A stretch of DNA of 5,786 nucleotides from Candidatus Rokuibacteriota bacterium (GCA_016188625.1 JACPHL010000088.1:1-5786), one strand, 5' to 3'; positions 1-5,603 are shown, numbered from the stretch's first letter. Translations and numbers: made by a program. The notes: generated from the sequence alone by a model not told the origin.

Positions 1-138
1 CATCAGGATTACAGCGAGCAGACTGCCCAGGAGATCGATCAGGAAATCCGCCGGTTTGTCATGGAAGCTTACGCGCGAGCCAGCGAGCTGATCAAGTCCC
101 GGATCGACGCGCTTCACGCGCTCGCTGCCGCCCTCCTG
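1..138 (+). other. Misplaced FtsH C-terminal segment (patch 1)
   Basis: The 46 residues read in frame from base 1 (starting [13 protein letters not shown], ending LHALAAALL) align without gaps to the resident FtsH C-terminus at 619-756 (starting [13 protein letters not shown], ending LHRLARALL). They are clearly a different version of the same helices. They then run straight into [15 protein letters not shown], which in FtsH belongs to the AAA lid more than 200 residues before the C-terminus. The likely crossover is around GCCCTCCTGG (130-139), a string also present at 748-757. About 11 of the first 43 codons end in A or T, against only a handful in the 230 codons that follow, so the donor has different codon use. 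Confidence 0.75.
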
Positions 139-834
139 GCCGCCCGCCAGAGCAAGAAGACGGTCGAGATGATCGATTTCGAGAACGCCAAGGACAAGGT
201 CCTCATGGGGGTGGAGCGGCGGTCCATGATCATCAGCGAGGAGGAGAAGCGGACCATCGCCTACCACGAGGCCGGCCACGCCCTGGTGGCCGAGTGTCTG
301 CCGGGGGCCGATCCGGTCCACAAGGTCACCATCATCCCGCGCGGTCGGGCGCTGGGCCTCACCCAGCAGCTCCCCACGGACGACAAGTACAACTACTCCA
401 AGGACTACCTCCTGAACCGGATCACCATCCTCCTGGGCGGCCGGGCGGCGGAGGAGGTCGTGCTGGGCCAGCAGACCACCGGCGCCGGCGACGACCTGGA
501 GAAGGCCACCGAGATGGCCCGGAAGATGGTCTGCGAGTGGGGGATGTCGGAGAAGCTGGGACCGCTCACCTTCGGCAAGCGGGAGGAGCATATCTTCCTC
601 GGCCGGGAGGTCGCCCGCCAGCAGGACTACAGCGAGGAGACGGCCGTCCTCATCGACAACGAGGTCAAGCGTATCGTCCTGGACTGCGCGATGCGGGCCC
701 GCGCCATCGTCGAGGAGAACCTGGAGAAGCTCCACCGCCTGGCCCGGGCCCTCCTGGAGCACGAGTCGCTGGACGGCGAGGAGCTCGCCCGCATCATCCG
801 CGGCCCGGAGGCCTGGGAGGGAGCGCCCGCCTGA
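1..834 (+). CDS. ftsH: ATP-dependent zinc metalloprotease FtsH, 3' part with anomalous 5' junction
   Basis: FtsH is a membrane-anchored hexameric AAA+ protease that unfolds and degrades membrane and short-lived cytosolic proteins. The frame is open at the window edge and ends at TGA 832-834. From about 139 the protein is a normal FtsH: the end of the AAA lid (LLAAR..., [12 protein letters not shown]), the linker [13 protein letters not shown], then the M41 peptidase. The zinc motif HEAGH lies at 265-279, and the likely third ligand is the second Asp of GDDLEKAT (493-495). The C-terminal helices DYSEETA...LHRLARALL are followed by a short tail. Bases 1-138 instead encode a second, diverged version of those C-terminal helices, so domain order is scrambled: a C-terminal end precedes the peptidase. 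No Walker A/B or SRH is visible, as it would lie upstream. Family identity is very secure. Whether the first 138 bases belong to this gene is doubtful. Confidence 0.9.
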   Translation, partial: HQDYSEQTAQEIDQEIRRFVMEAYARASELIKSRIDALHALAAALLAARQSKKTVEMIDFENAKDKVLMGVERRSMIISEEEKRTIAYHEAGHALVAECLPGADPVHKVTIIPRGRALGLTQQLPTDDKYNYSKDYLLNRITILLGGRAAEEVVLGQQTTGAGDDLEKATEMARKMVCEWGMSEKLGPLTFGKREEHIFLGREVARQQDYSEETAVLIDNEVKRIVLDCAMRARAIVEENLEKLHRLARALLEHESLDGEELARIIRGPEAWEGAPA

Positions 835-930
835 TCGGGACGCCGCTCCGCGGCCCGGCCCTCCCGCGTCCGACGTCCCCTCCTCCGGGATGGACGGCCG
901 ATCGCGCCGCCCGGGGCGAGGGGGTTTTCG

Positions 931-935
931 TGAGG
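931..935 (+). promoter_or_regulatory. Ribosome binding site deciding the folP start
   Basis: TGAGG lies 8 bases upstream of GTG 944. It favours GTG 944 over the upstream in-frame ATG at 890, which would add 18 low-complexity, Arg/Gly-rich residues with no counterpart in the family. Confidence 0.5.
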
Positions 936-943
936 CGACAGTC

Positions 944-1786
944 GTGATCCTCCGTGCTCGAGACCGCCGGCTGGACCTCGGGTTCCGGACCCGCCTCATG
1001 GGGATCCTGAACGTGACCCCCGACTCGTTCGCCGAGGTGGGACGGGTCCTCGACCCCGGGGCGGCGGTGGCGTACGCCGTCGGCCTGGCCCGCGCCGGGG
1101 CCGACATCATCGACGTGGGGGCGGAGTCCACCCGCCCGGGGAGCCGGGGGATCTCGGCCGGGGAGGAGCTGGACCGGGTGCTCCCGGTCCTCGAGGGGGT
1201 CTTGAAGGCCGTGGACTGCCTCGTGTCGGTGGACACCTCGAAGCCCGAGGTCGCCGAGGCGGCCCTCGCCCTGGGCGTGCACATGGTGAACGACGTGACC
1301 GCCCTGAGGGCCGGGCCGGCCGTCGCCGAGCGGGTGGCCCGTCACGGCGCCGGCCTGGTCCTCATGCACATGCGGGGGACGCCGGCGACCATGCAGCTCG
1401 ACCCCCGGTACGACGATCTCCTGGGGGAGGTGAGCGCCAGCCTCCGGGAGGCGGTGGCCGTCGCCGAGGCCGCCGGGGTCCGTCCCGACGCGATCGCGGT
1501 GGATCCGGGGATCGGGTTCGGGAAGACGGTGGCCCACAACCTGACCCTCGTGAAGCGCCTCGACGCCTTCCGGGCCCTGGGCAAGCCGCTGGTCGTGGGG
1601 CCGTCCCGGAAGAGCTTCATCGGCGCCATTCTCGACCTCCCGACGGGCGAGCGCCTGGAGGGGACGCTGGCTGCCTGCTGCATCGCGGCGTGGCAGGGAG
1701 CCCACATCCTCCGGGTCCACGACGTGGCGGCGGCCCGGCGGGCGGCCCTGGTGGTGGACGCCATCCGCGCGGCCCCGGAGGCCTGA
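944..1786 (+). CDS. folP: Dihydropteroate synthase
   Basis: This enzyme condenses 6-hydroxymethyl-dihydropterin pyrophosphate with p-aminobenzoate to give dihydropteroate in folate synthesis; it is cytosolic and the sulfonamide target. The GTG 944 start gives 280 residues, typical for the family, and places MGILNVTPDSF at residues 19-29, as in known DHPS proteins. All TIM-barrel signatures are in order: DIIDVGAESTRPGS, SVDTSKPEV, the ND of MVNDV, MHMRGTPATMQ, VDPGIGFGK (186-194), the phosphate-binding SRKSFIG (from residue 221) and RVHD (257-260). The usual SDGG after TPDSF is here AEVG, a loop variation. It starts 109 bp after ftsH and ends 9 bp before cdaA, consistent with one transcript. 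An alternative start is ATG 890. No disruption is visible. Confidence 0.93.
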   Translation: MILRARDRRLDLGFRTRLMGILNVTPDSFAEVGRVLDPGAAVAYAVGLARAGADIIDVGAESTRPGSRGISAGEELDRVLPVLEGVLKAVDCLVSVDTSKPEVAEAALALGVHMVNDVTALRAGPAVAERVARHGAGLVLMHMRGTPATMQLDPRYDDLLGEVSASLREAVAVAEAAGVRPDAIAVDPGIGFGKTVAHNLTLVKRLDAFRALGKPLVVGPSRKSFIGAILDLPTGERLEGTLAACCIAAWQGAHILRVHDVAAARRAALVVDAIRAAPEA

Positions 1787-1795
1787 GGCCCGACG

Positions 1796-2623
1796 ATGTG
1801 GGAGATCCTCCAGGCGGTCCGGGTCCGGGACATCCTGGACATCGCCATCGTCAGCTTCGTCCTCTACCGGGTCCTCGTGATGTTCAAGGGGACGCGCGCC
1901 GTCCAGATGCTCGCCGGGCTCGGCCTCCTCATGGTCGCCGCCTTCGTCTCCCGCACGTTCGGGCTCTACACCATGAACTGGATCCTCGAGAACTTCTGGG
2001 CCTTCTGGGTCCTGGCCCTCCTCGTCCTCTTCCAGCCCGAGCTCCGCCGCGCCCTGGCGCAGGTGGGCGAGGGCCGCCTCCTGCGCAGGGTGTTCGGCAG
2101 CTCGGCCGAGCAGGTCGTCCAGGTCATCGACGAGGTCGTCAAAGGGGTGGAGTCGCTGGCGGCCAAGCGGGTCGGGGCCCTGGTCGTCCTGGAGCGCACC
2201 ACCCCGCTCCGCCACTACGCCGAGCTGGGCGTCCCCATCGACGCCGTCGTCTCGGCCGAGCTGCTGGAAACCATCTTCCTCCCTTCCTCGCCGATCCACG
2301 ACGGGGCCGTCTTCATCCAGGGCGATCGCCTGACGGTGGCCGGGTGCTTCCTGCCCCTGTCGCGGAACCTCCAGCTCGCCCGCACCCTCGGGACCCGCCA
2401 TCGCGCCGCCCTCGGGCTCGCCGAGGAGACCGACGCGGTGGTGGTCGTCGTCTCGGAGGAGACGGGGCGGATCTCCCTCGCCGTGGAGGGGCGGATGGAC
2501 GGGCGCCTCGATCCCCCCACCCTCCGCCGCCGGCTCGAGGACCTCCTGGCCGAGGGGCCCTCCCCACGGACCTCCTTCTTCGAAGGGGTCGTCCGGCGCC
2601 TGGCCCTCCGGGAGAAGCTGTGA
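1796..2623 (+). CDS. cdaA: Diadenylate cyclase CdaA (membrane-bound c-di-AMP synthase)
   Basis: This enzyme makes cyclic di-AMP from two ATP at the cytoplasmic face of the membrane; c-di-AMP controls potassium/osmolyte balance and envelope homeostasis in bacteria that use it. It has 275 residues, the normal CdaA length. Three hydrophobic segments lie at about residues 12-30, 37-55 and 62-80, followed by a coiled linker and the DisA_N (DAC) domain. The catalytic motifs are intact: DGA at residues 169-171 in SPIHDGAVFI, and RHR at 201-203 in GTRHRAALG. The start is ATG 1796, with GAGG (1785-1788) 7 bases upstream and overlapping the folP stop. Its stop overlaps the GTG of the next gene (GTGA). 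The downstream cdaR-like gene and glmM reproduce the conserved cdaA-cdaR-glmM module, in which both partners are known in Firmicutes to modulate cyclase activity. Confidence 0.95.
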   Translation: MWEILQAVRVRDILDIAIVSFVLYRVLVMFKGTRAVQMLAGLGLLMVAAFVSRTFGLYTMNWILENFWAFWVLALLVLFQPELRRALAQVGEGRLLRRVFGSSAEQVVQVIDEVVKGVESLAAKRVGALVVLERTTPLRHYAELGVPIDAVVSAELLETIFLPSSPIHDGAVFIQGDRLTVAGCFLPLSRNLQLARTLGTRHRAALGLAEETDAVVVVVSEETGRISLAVEGRMDGRLDPPTLRRRLEDLLAEGPSPRTSFFEGVVRRLALREKL

Positions 2624-3000
2624 TCCGCTGGCGCCGCCTCATCGATCACTGGCAGCTGAAGCTCCTCTCCGTGGCCTTCGCCGTCGGCCTCTGGCTGTTC
2701 GTGGTCTCGGAGGACAAGGTGGAGACGGTCTTCGCCGCCCCCATCGAGCTCCGGGAGATCCCAATGGGGCTTGAGATCGCCCGGATGGAGACCGAGACCG
2801 TGGAGACGTCCGTCATGAAGACCGGGCGCCTCTTGGTCGTGGACGACGGCCCTCAGGCGGGAGGCTTCACGGCAGAGTTGGTTGCGCGGGTCTGCGAAAG
2901 TATTGATCTCGGCGCGACCCCCTCCCGGATCCGGGTCGTGCTGCGGCCGGTGGGGAGCGCCGGACCCGGGCCGCCCGATGCGGCGGGCCCCGGGGCCTGA
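2620..3000 (+). CDS. cdaR: CdaR/YbbR-family protein, truncated and chimeric
   Basis: CdaR proteins are membrane-anchored with several extracytoplasmic YbbR repeats and regulate the adjacent CdaA. The GTG 2620 start overlaps the cdaA stop and has GGAG at 2611-2614. Residues 1-53 look like a genuine YbbR head: HWQLKLLSVAFAVGLWLFVV is the single membrane helix, followed by SEDKVE and the first strand APIELREIPMGLEI. From about residue 58 to 96 the protein instead reads like a 2-oxoacid dehydrogenase E1-beta C-terminal domain (TSVMKTGRLLVVDDG, then GGFTAELVARVCE). From about residue 100, TPSRIRVVLRP resembles the end of a YbbR repeat, with a Gly/Pro tail. Total length is 126 residues, whereas family members with several repeats are usually about 300 or more. 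The frame stays open, but a working CdaR is unlikely. glmM begins 3 bp after the stop. The family call rests on the head and the context. Confidence 0.8.
   Translation: MIRWRRLIDHWQLKLLSVAFAVGLWLFVVSEDKVETVFAAPIELREIPMGLEIARMETETVETSVMKTGRLLVVDDGPQAGGFTAELVARVCESIDLGATPSRIRVVLRPVGSAGPGPPDAAGPGA
2791..2916 (+). other. E1-beta-like (transketolase C-terminal) patch inside cdaR (patch 2)
   Basis: Residues 58-96 of the frame match the pattern of pyruvate/branched-chain 2-oxoacid dehydrogenase E1 beta subunits, in which a DxETI..SVxKTGRLLVVDE segment is followed by GGFxAEIAARVxE. Here it reads TETVETSVMKTGRLLVVDD, then GGFTAELVARVCE. The segment shows a cluster of A/T-ending codons (between 2842 and 2910: CCT, GGA, GCA, GTT, GAA, AGT, ATT, GAT, that is 8 of about 22), unlike the flanking DNA. 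The left edge is blurred, since CCA and CTT codons already appear at 2761-2775. The right edge lies near 2911-2917, where GC-rich coding resumes. LLVVDD alone could suggest a response regulator, but the following GGF.AEL.ARV does not. Confidence 0.65.
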
Positions 3001-3003
3001 ACC

Positions 3004-4368
3004 ATGGGGCGACTGTTCGGGACCGACGGCGTCCGGGGCGTCGCCAACGCCCCGCCCCTGACCCCCGAGCTGGCGTACCGGCTCGGCCGGGTGACCGCCG
3101 CCGTCCTCGCGGAACGGCGCGCCAGCGCGGGGCGGCCGGGGCTGCTGGTGGGGCGTGACACGCGCCTGTCGGGCCCGCTCCTCGAGGCGGCCCTCCTCGC
3201 CGGCATCATGTCCACCGGGGTGGACGGGCTCACGGTCGGGGTGCTCCCGACCCCCGGGATCGCGTGCCTCACCCGGCGGCTCGGCGCCATCGGGGGAGCC
3301 GTCATCTCCGCCTCGCACAACCCGTTCGAGGACAACGGGATCAAGTTCTTCTCCGCGGACGGGGGGAAGCTTCCGGACGCCTGGGAGGAGGAGGTGGAGA
3401 CCCGGCTCGCCGAGGAGGCCGGTCCGCCTCGCCCCACCGGGGCCGCCATCGGGCGCCTCCGGCCGGTCCGGTCGGCCGAGACCCTCTATCTCGACACCGT
3501 CCGGGCGGCCTTCCCGGCCACCCTGGATCTCGGGGGGCTCCGCCTGGTCCTCGACTGCGCCCACGGGGCGACCTACCGGGTCGCCCCGCGCCTGTTCCGG
3601 GGGCTCGGGGCCGAGGTGACGACCCTCGGCGCGCGCCCCAACGGGACCAACATCAACGCCCGCTGCGGGGCCCTCCACCCCGAGGCGCTCCAGGCGCGGG
3701 TGCGGGCCGCGGGGGCGCACCTGGGGCTGGCCTTCGACGGGGACGGCGACCGCCTCATCACGGTGGACGAGAGCGGCGAGGTCCGGGACGGGGACTACCT
3801 CCTCGCCCTGCTCGGCCGTCACCTCCACGCCGAAGGCCTCCTCCGGGGCGGGTGCGTCGTCACCACCGCCATGGCCAACCTCGGGCTCGACCGCGCGCTG
3901 GCCGAGGCCGGGATCCGGACCGTCCGGACCCTGGTGGGCGACCGCTACGTGCTGGAGGAGATGCACCGGCTCGGGGTGAATCTCGGGGGGGAGCAGTCCG
4001 GACACCTCATCTTCCTCGACCACGCCCCCACCGGGGACGGGCTGATCTCCGCGCTGCAGCTCCTCCGCGTCATGCGGATGCGGGGGGCCTCCCTGGGCGA
4101 GCTCTCCCGCTGCCTCACGAAGTTCCCCCAGGTCCTGGTGAACGTCCCGGTCCGGGCCAAGCCGCCCCTGGCGAGCCTGCCCAGGCTCAGCGCGGCCGTG
4201 CGGGAGTGGGAGGCGAAGCTCGGGGATGCGGGCCGGATCCTCCTCCGGTATTCGGGGACCGAGCCCCTGGCGAGGATCATGGTCGAGGGCGAGGAGCAGA
4301 CGACGATCGAGACCATCGCCGGCGAGCTGGCGGCCGTGCTGCGGGCCGAGATGGACGAGACCCGATGA
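3004..4368 (+). CDS. glmM: Phosphoglucosamine mutase
   Basis: GlmM interconverts glucosamine-6-phosphate and glucosamine-1-phosphate, the step that leads to UDP-GlcNAc for peptidoglycan and lipopolysaccharide. It has 454 residues, full length for the family. Landmarks in order: N-terminal GTDGVRGVAN; GRDTRLSG; the phospho-serine loop SASHNPFEDNGIKFF with the catalytic Ser about residue 104; the metal loop DGDGDR at 245-250; the sugar-binding GGEQSGH at 328-334; and the phosphate-binding RYSGTEPLARIMVEG from 415. ATG 3004 lies 3 bp after the cdaR-like stop, and no strong Shine-Dalgarno is visible, so translation may be coupled. Its TGA overlaps the ATG of the lipoprotein gene (ATGA at 4365-4368). 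In Firmicutes GlmM is an established partner and inhibitor of CdaA, which fits the clustering. The gene appears intact and its codon use is uniform. Confidence 0.96.
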   Translation: MGRLFGTDGVRGVANAPPLTPELAYRLGRVTAAVLAERRASAGRPGLLVGRDTRLSGPLLEAALLAGIMSTGVDGLTVGVLPTPGIACLTRRLGAIGGAVISASHNPFEDNGIKFFSADGGKLPDAWEEEVETRLAEEAGPPRPTGAAIGRLRPVRSAETLYLDTVRAAFPATLDLGGLRLVLDCAHGATYRVAPRLFRGLGAEVTTLGARPNGTNINARCGALHPEALQARVRAAGAHLGLAFDGDGDRLITVDESGEVRDGDYLLALLGRHLHAEGLLRGGCVVTTAMANLGLDRALAEAGIRTVRTLVGDRYVLEEMHRLGVNLGGEQSGHLIFLDHAPTGDGLISALQLLRVMRMRGASLGELSRCLTKFPQVLVNVPVRAKPPLASLPRLSAAVREWEAKLGDAGRILLRYSGTEPLARIMVEGEEQTTIETIAGELAAVLRAEMDETR

Positions 4369-4817
4369 GCGGACCCTGGAGATCCCCCCGCGCATGGATC
4401 GTTTGGACGCTCCTCCTGCTCCTGGCCGGCTGCGGCGGCGGGGGAGGGGGCGGAGGGAGCCCGACCGCCTCGGCGAGCACCCAGGAGCTCGCCTTTCTCT
4501 TCCAGAACAATGCGCGGTTCAACAACGGACTCACGGTTCGCTGGCCGACCCTCCCCGTCCAGGTCCACACCGCCGGGATCGCCGGGGCAGAGAGCGAGGT
4601 CCAGAGCTGGACGGGCGCGACCGGGGGGGCGGTGACCTTCACCTTCATGGGGAGCCCGCCCGCGGAGGGGATCACTTTTATGCCCAACGCCGCGGGGAGC
4701 GACATCTGCGGGCTCTCGGTGGTGCAGTTCGACTCCGGCGGTCGGATCCTGAGCGCCCGGGCCGGCGGGAGCACCATGTACCGCATAGAATTCGTCTACC
4801 GGCCCCGCGGAGGATGA
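4365..4817 (+). CDS. Lipoprotein, metzincin/matrixin-like N-terminal part, 3' end replaced
   Basis: The first 23 residues form a lipoprotein signal peptide: MSGPWRSPR, a hydrophobic stretch, then LLAG followed by Cys23. Eight glycines after the Cys form a flexible tether. The body (LAFLFQNNARF, VRWPTLPVQVHTAGI, VQSWTGATGGAVTFTFMGSPPAEGITF) has the look of the N-terminal half of a secreted matrixin-type zinc protease: a WPxxPxxV strand and an E..V..W helix before a region where HExxHxxGxxH should follow. That motif is absent. After GGRILSA the frame enters a segment ending RIEFVYRPRGG and stops. The missing C-terminal half, with a Met-turn-like GLMDP, lies downstream at 4843-5031. The start overlaps the glmM stop (ATGA), so it is in the operon. 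The lipoprotein call is firm; the protease call is inference from pattern. As it stands the gene is probably non-functional. Confidence 0.75.
   Translation: MSGPWRSPRAWIVWTLLLLLAGCGGGGGGGGSPTASASTQELAFLFQNNARFNNGLTVRWPTLPVQVHTAGIAGAESEVQSWTGATGGAVTFTFMGSPPAEGITFMPNAAGSDICGLSVVQFDSGGRILSARAGGSTMYRIEFVYRPRGG
4753..4811 (+). repeat. 59-bp imperfect direct repeat, copy 1
   Basis: It matches 4964-5022 at 54 of 59 positions by hand comparison, without gaps, offset 211 bp. Both copies encode RAGG...RIEFVYRPRG, the C-terminal end of the lipoprotein. The divergence suggests two different alleles or paralogues rather than a fresh local duplication. Confidence 0.85.
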
Positions 4818-4849
4818 GGGTGGTTGTGGGAATCGGGATCGAGGGCTGA
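4814..4849 (+). pseudogene. Truncated start of a second acpS
   Basis: ATG 4814 overlaps the preceding TGA and encodes MRVVVGIGIEG, then a stop. This is the start of holo-ACP synthase (V-V-G-I-G-I-D), broken exactly where the catalytic Asp codon would be. An AGGA-like ribosome site precedes it. It is not a copy of the resident acpS start at 5214: the two differ by an extra codon and several synonymous changes. It must come from a homologous locus in which acpS directly overlaps the lipoprotein gene. Together with the upstream repeat it forms patch 3 (about 4753-4842). Confidence 0.7.
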
Positions 4850-5031
4850 TGGACCCCACGGGCGGGAACGGGGACATCACCGCCCCGGTCGCCAACATGA
4901 TCCGCCTCCTCTACTCCCTGCCGCCGGGGACGCCCGTGGCCGTGAGCCAGGTCGCGCGGGTCGGCGCCCGGGCCGGCGGGAACACCCTCTCCCGCATAGA
5001 ATTCGTGTACCGGCCCCGCGGATCGAGCTAG
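4849..5031 (+). pseudogene. C-terminal remnant of the metzincin-like lipoprotein
   Basis: The frame is open from ATG 4849 to TAG 5029-5031, 60 residues. Reading two codons further upstream gives GLMDPTGGNGD, which resembles the Met-turn that follows the HExxHxxGxxH helix in matrixins. It continues ITAPVANMIRLLYSLPPGTP and ends RAGGNTLSRIEFVYRPRGSS. This is best read as the true 3' end of the gene that starts at 4365, separated from it by patch 3. ATG 4849 is the Met-turn methionine and probably not a natural start, as no ribosome site precedes it. Expected but missing between the two parts: the zinc-binding helix, perhaps 30-50 residues. Confidence 0.65.
4964..5022 (+). repeat. 59-bp imperfect direct repeat, copy 2
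   Basis: It is the partner of 4753-4811 (54/59 identical) and encodes RAGGNTLSRIEFVYRPRG at the resident lipoprotein C-terminus. The sequences after the repeats diverge at once: copy 1 runs into an overlapping acpS start, while copy 2 runs into a TAG stop and the long palindrome. Confidence 0.85.
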
Positions 5032-5211
5032 GACGGGATTATTCGTGAATACCGCCAGCGGAGTCGGACGGGTGGCGCGCCGGGCGGGGCGCCCCACGCG
5101 GCGAGCCGGGGGACCCCACACCGGGCGGGGGTGGCGAGCCGAGTGGGGCTGCCCGGCGCGACAGGACCCGTCCGCCTCGCGGGAAGCCGTTCATGAGTAA
5201 TCGCGGCTAGG
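5027..5211. repeat. ~180-bp imperfect palindrome flanked by GCTAGG direct repeats
   Basis: The intergenic DNA between the lipoprotein stop and acpS folds on itself. The left arm (about 5034-5107) pairs with the right arm (about 5133-5205) at roughly three quarters of aligned positions by hand. Matching blocks, left arm against the reverse complement of the right arm, include GATTATTCGTGAA/GATTACTCATGAA, CGGACGGGT (exact), CGCGCCGGGC (exact) and GCCCCAC (exact). A ~25-base central loop is G/C rich. GCTAGG occurs at both ends (5027-5032 and 5206-5211). In the outer arm, three of four mismatches would be G-U pairs in + strand RNA. No protein is encoded. It could be a small non-autonomous mobile repeat, a REP-like element or an mRNA structure. 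Confidence 0.7.
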
Positions 5212-5213
5212 GT

Positions 5214-5603
5214 ATGGTAGTAGGCATCGGGATCGACCTGGTCGAGATCGCGCGGATCCGCCGGGCGCTCGACCGCTGGCAGGAGCGCTTCCTCCGGCGC
5301 GTCTTCACCCCGGGTGAGCTCGACTACTGCCTCCGGCGCCGGGATCCCGCCGAGCACCTGGCGGCGCGCTTCGCGGCCACGGAGGCCACCCTGAAGGCCC
5401 TCGGCACCGGGCTGTCGCTGGGGGTCCGTTGGCGGGAGATGGAGGTCCGGCGGGCGCGCGGCGAGCGCCCCAGCCTCGTCCTGACCGGCCGGGTGCGGGC
5501 CCTCGGCGCCTCGCGCGGGGTCCGGGCCCTCCACCTCTCGCTCACCCACGACGGCGACTACGCCATGGCCCAGGTCCTGGCCCTCGACGGGGAGGGCCCG
5601 TGA
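5214..5603 (+). CDS. acpS: Holo-[acyl-carrier-protein] synthase
   Basis: AcpS transfers 4'-phosphopantetheine from CoA to the serine of apo-ACP and so activates fatty-acid synthesis. It has 129 residues, the usual AcpS size. It starts [14 protein letters not shown] with the metal-binding Asp at residue 8. The second motif is [16 protein letters not shown], with Glu57 and Lys61 matching the known catalytic Glu and Lys. The C-terminal strand is [19 protein letters not shown]. The family's FAAKEA is FAATEA here (Thr56). ATG 5214 directly follows the palindrome. The only purine run (TAGGG, ending 2 bases before ATG) is too close for a normal ribosome site, so initiation may be weak or depend on the upstream structure. 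Its stop overlaps the next gene's GTG (GTGA at 5600-5603). Confidence 0.93.
   Translation: MVVGIGIDLVEIARIRRALDRWQERFLRRVFTPGELDYCLRRRDPAEHLAARFAATEATLKALGTGLSLGVRWREMEVRRARGERPSLVLTGRVRALGASRGVRALHLSLTHDGDYAMAQVLALDGEGP

Noticed and set aside
837-879. Possible terminator after ftsH (GGGACG...CGTCCC, with inner CGCGG/CCGCG)
   Set aside because: The stem is short with a long loop and has no T-tract. The only T-run (TTTT near 925-928) follows a weak 4-bp stem. In such G/C-rich DNA this is expected by chance, and folP may well be co-transcribed.
890-943. Upstream ATG 890 as the folP start
   Set aside because: It adds 18 Arg/Gly-rich residues absent from DHPS proteins. GTG 944 has a better-spaced ribosome site and gives the expected N-terminus.
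794-2401. Very long open frame on the minus strand (535 codons)
   Set aside because: It lies opposite folP and cdaA, whose motifs are unmistakable. The product is Arg/Gly/Asp/His-rich without recognisable domains, as expected for antisense frames in GC-rich coding DNA.
2833-2850. LLVVDD in the cdaR frame as the start of a response-regulator receiver domain
   Set aside because: The sequence before it (TSVMKTGR) and after it (GGFTAELVARVCE) fits E1-beta rather than a receiver domain, and no phospho-acceptor region follows.
2215-4395. 726-codon open frame on the minus strand
   Set aside because: It is a shadow of cdaA, cdaR and glmM with low-complexity composition and no family signature.
4434-4466. 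G-rich tract as a possible G-quadruplex or slippage site
   Set aside because: It encodes the poly-glycine tether right after the lipobox cysteine, which is common in lipoproteins of GC-rich bacteria, and the frame is kept.
5193-5210. Tiny frame ATG AGT AAT CGC GGC TAG before acpS as an upstream leader peptide
   Set aside because: It is five codons inside the right arm of the palindrome with no ribosome site. It is better explained by the inverted repeat itself.
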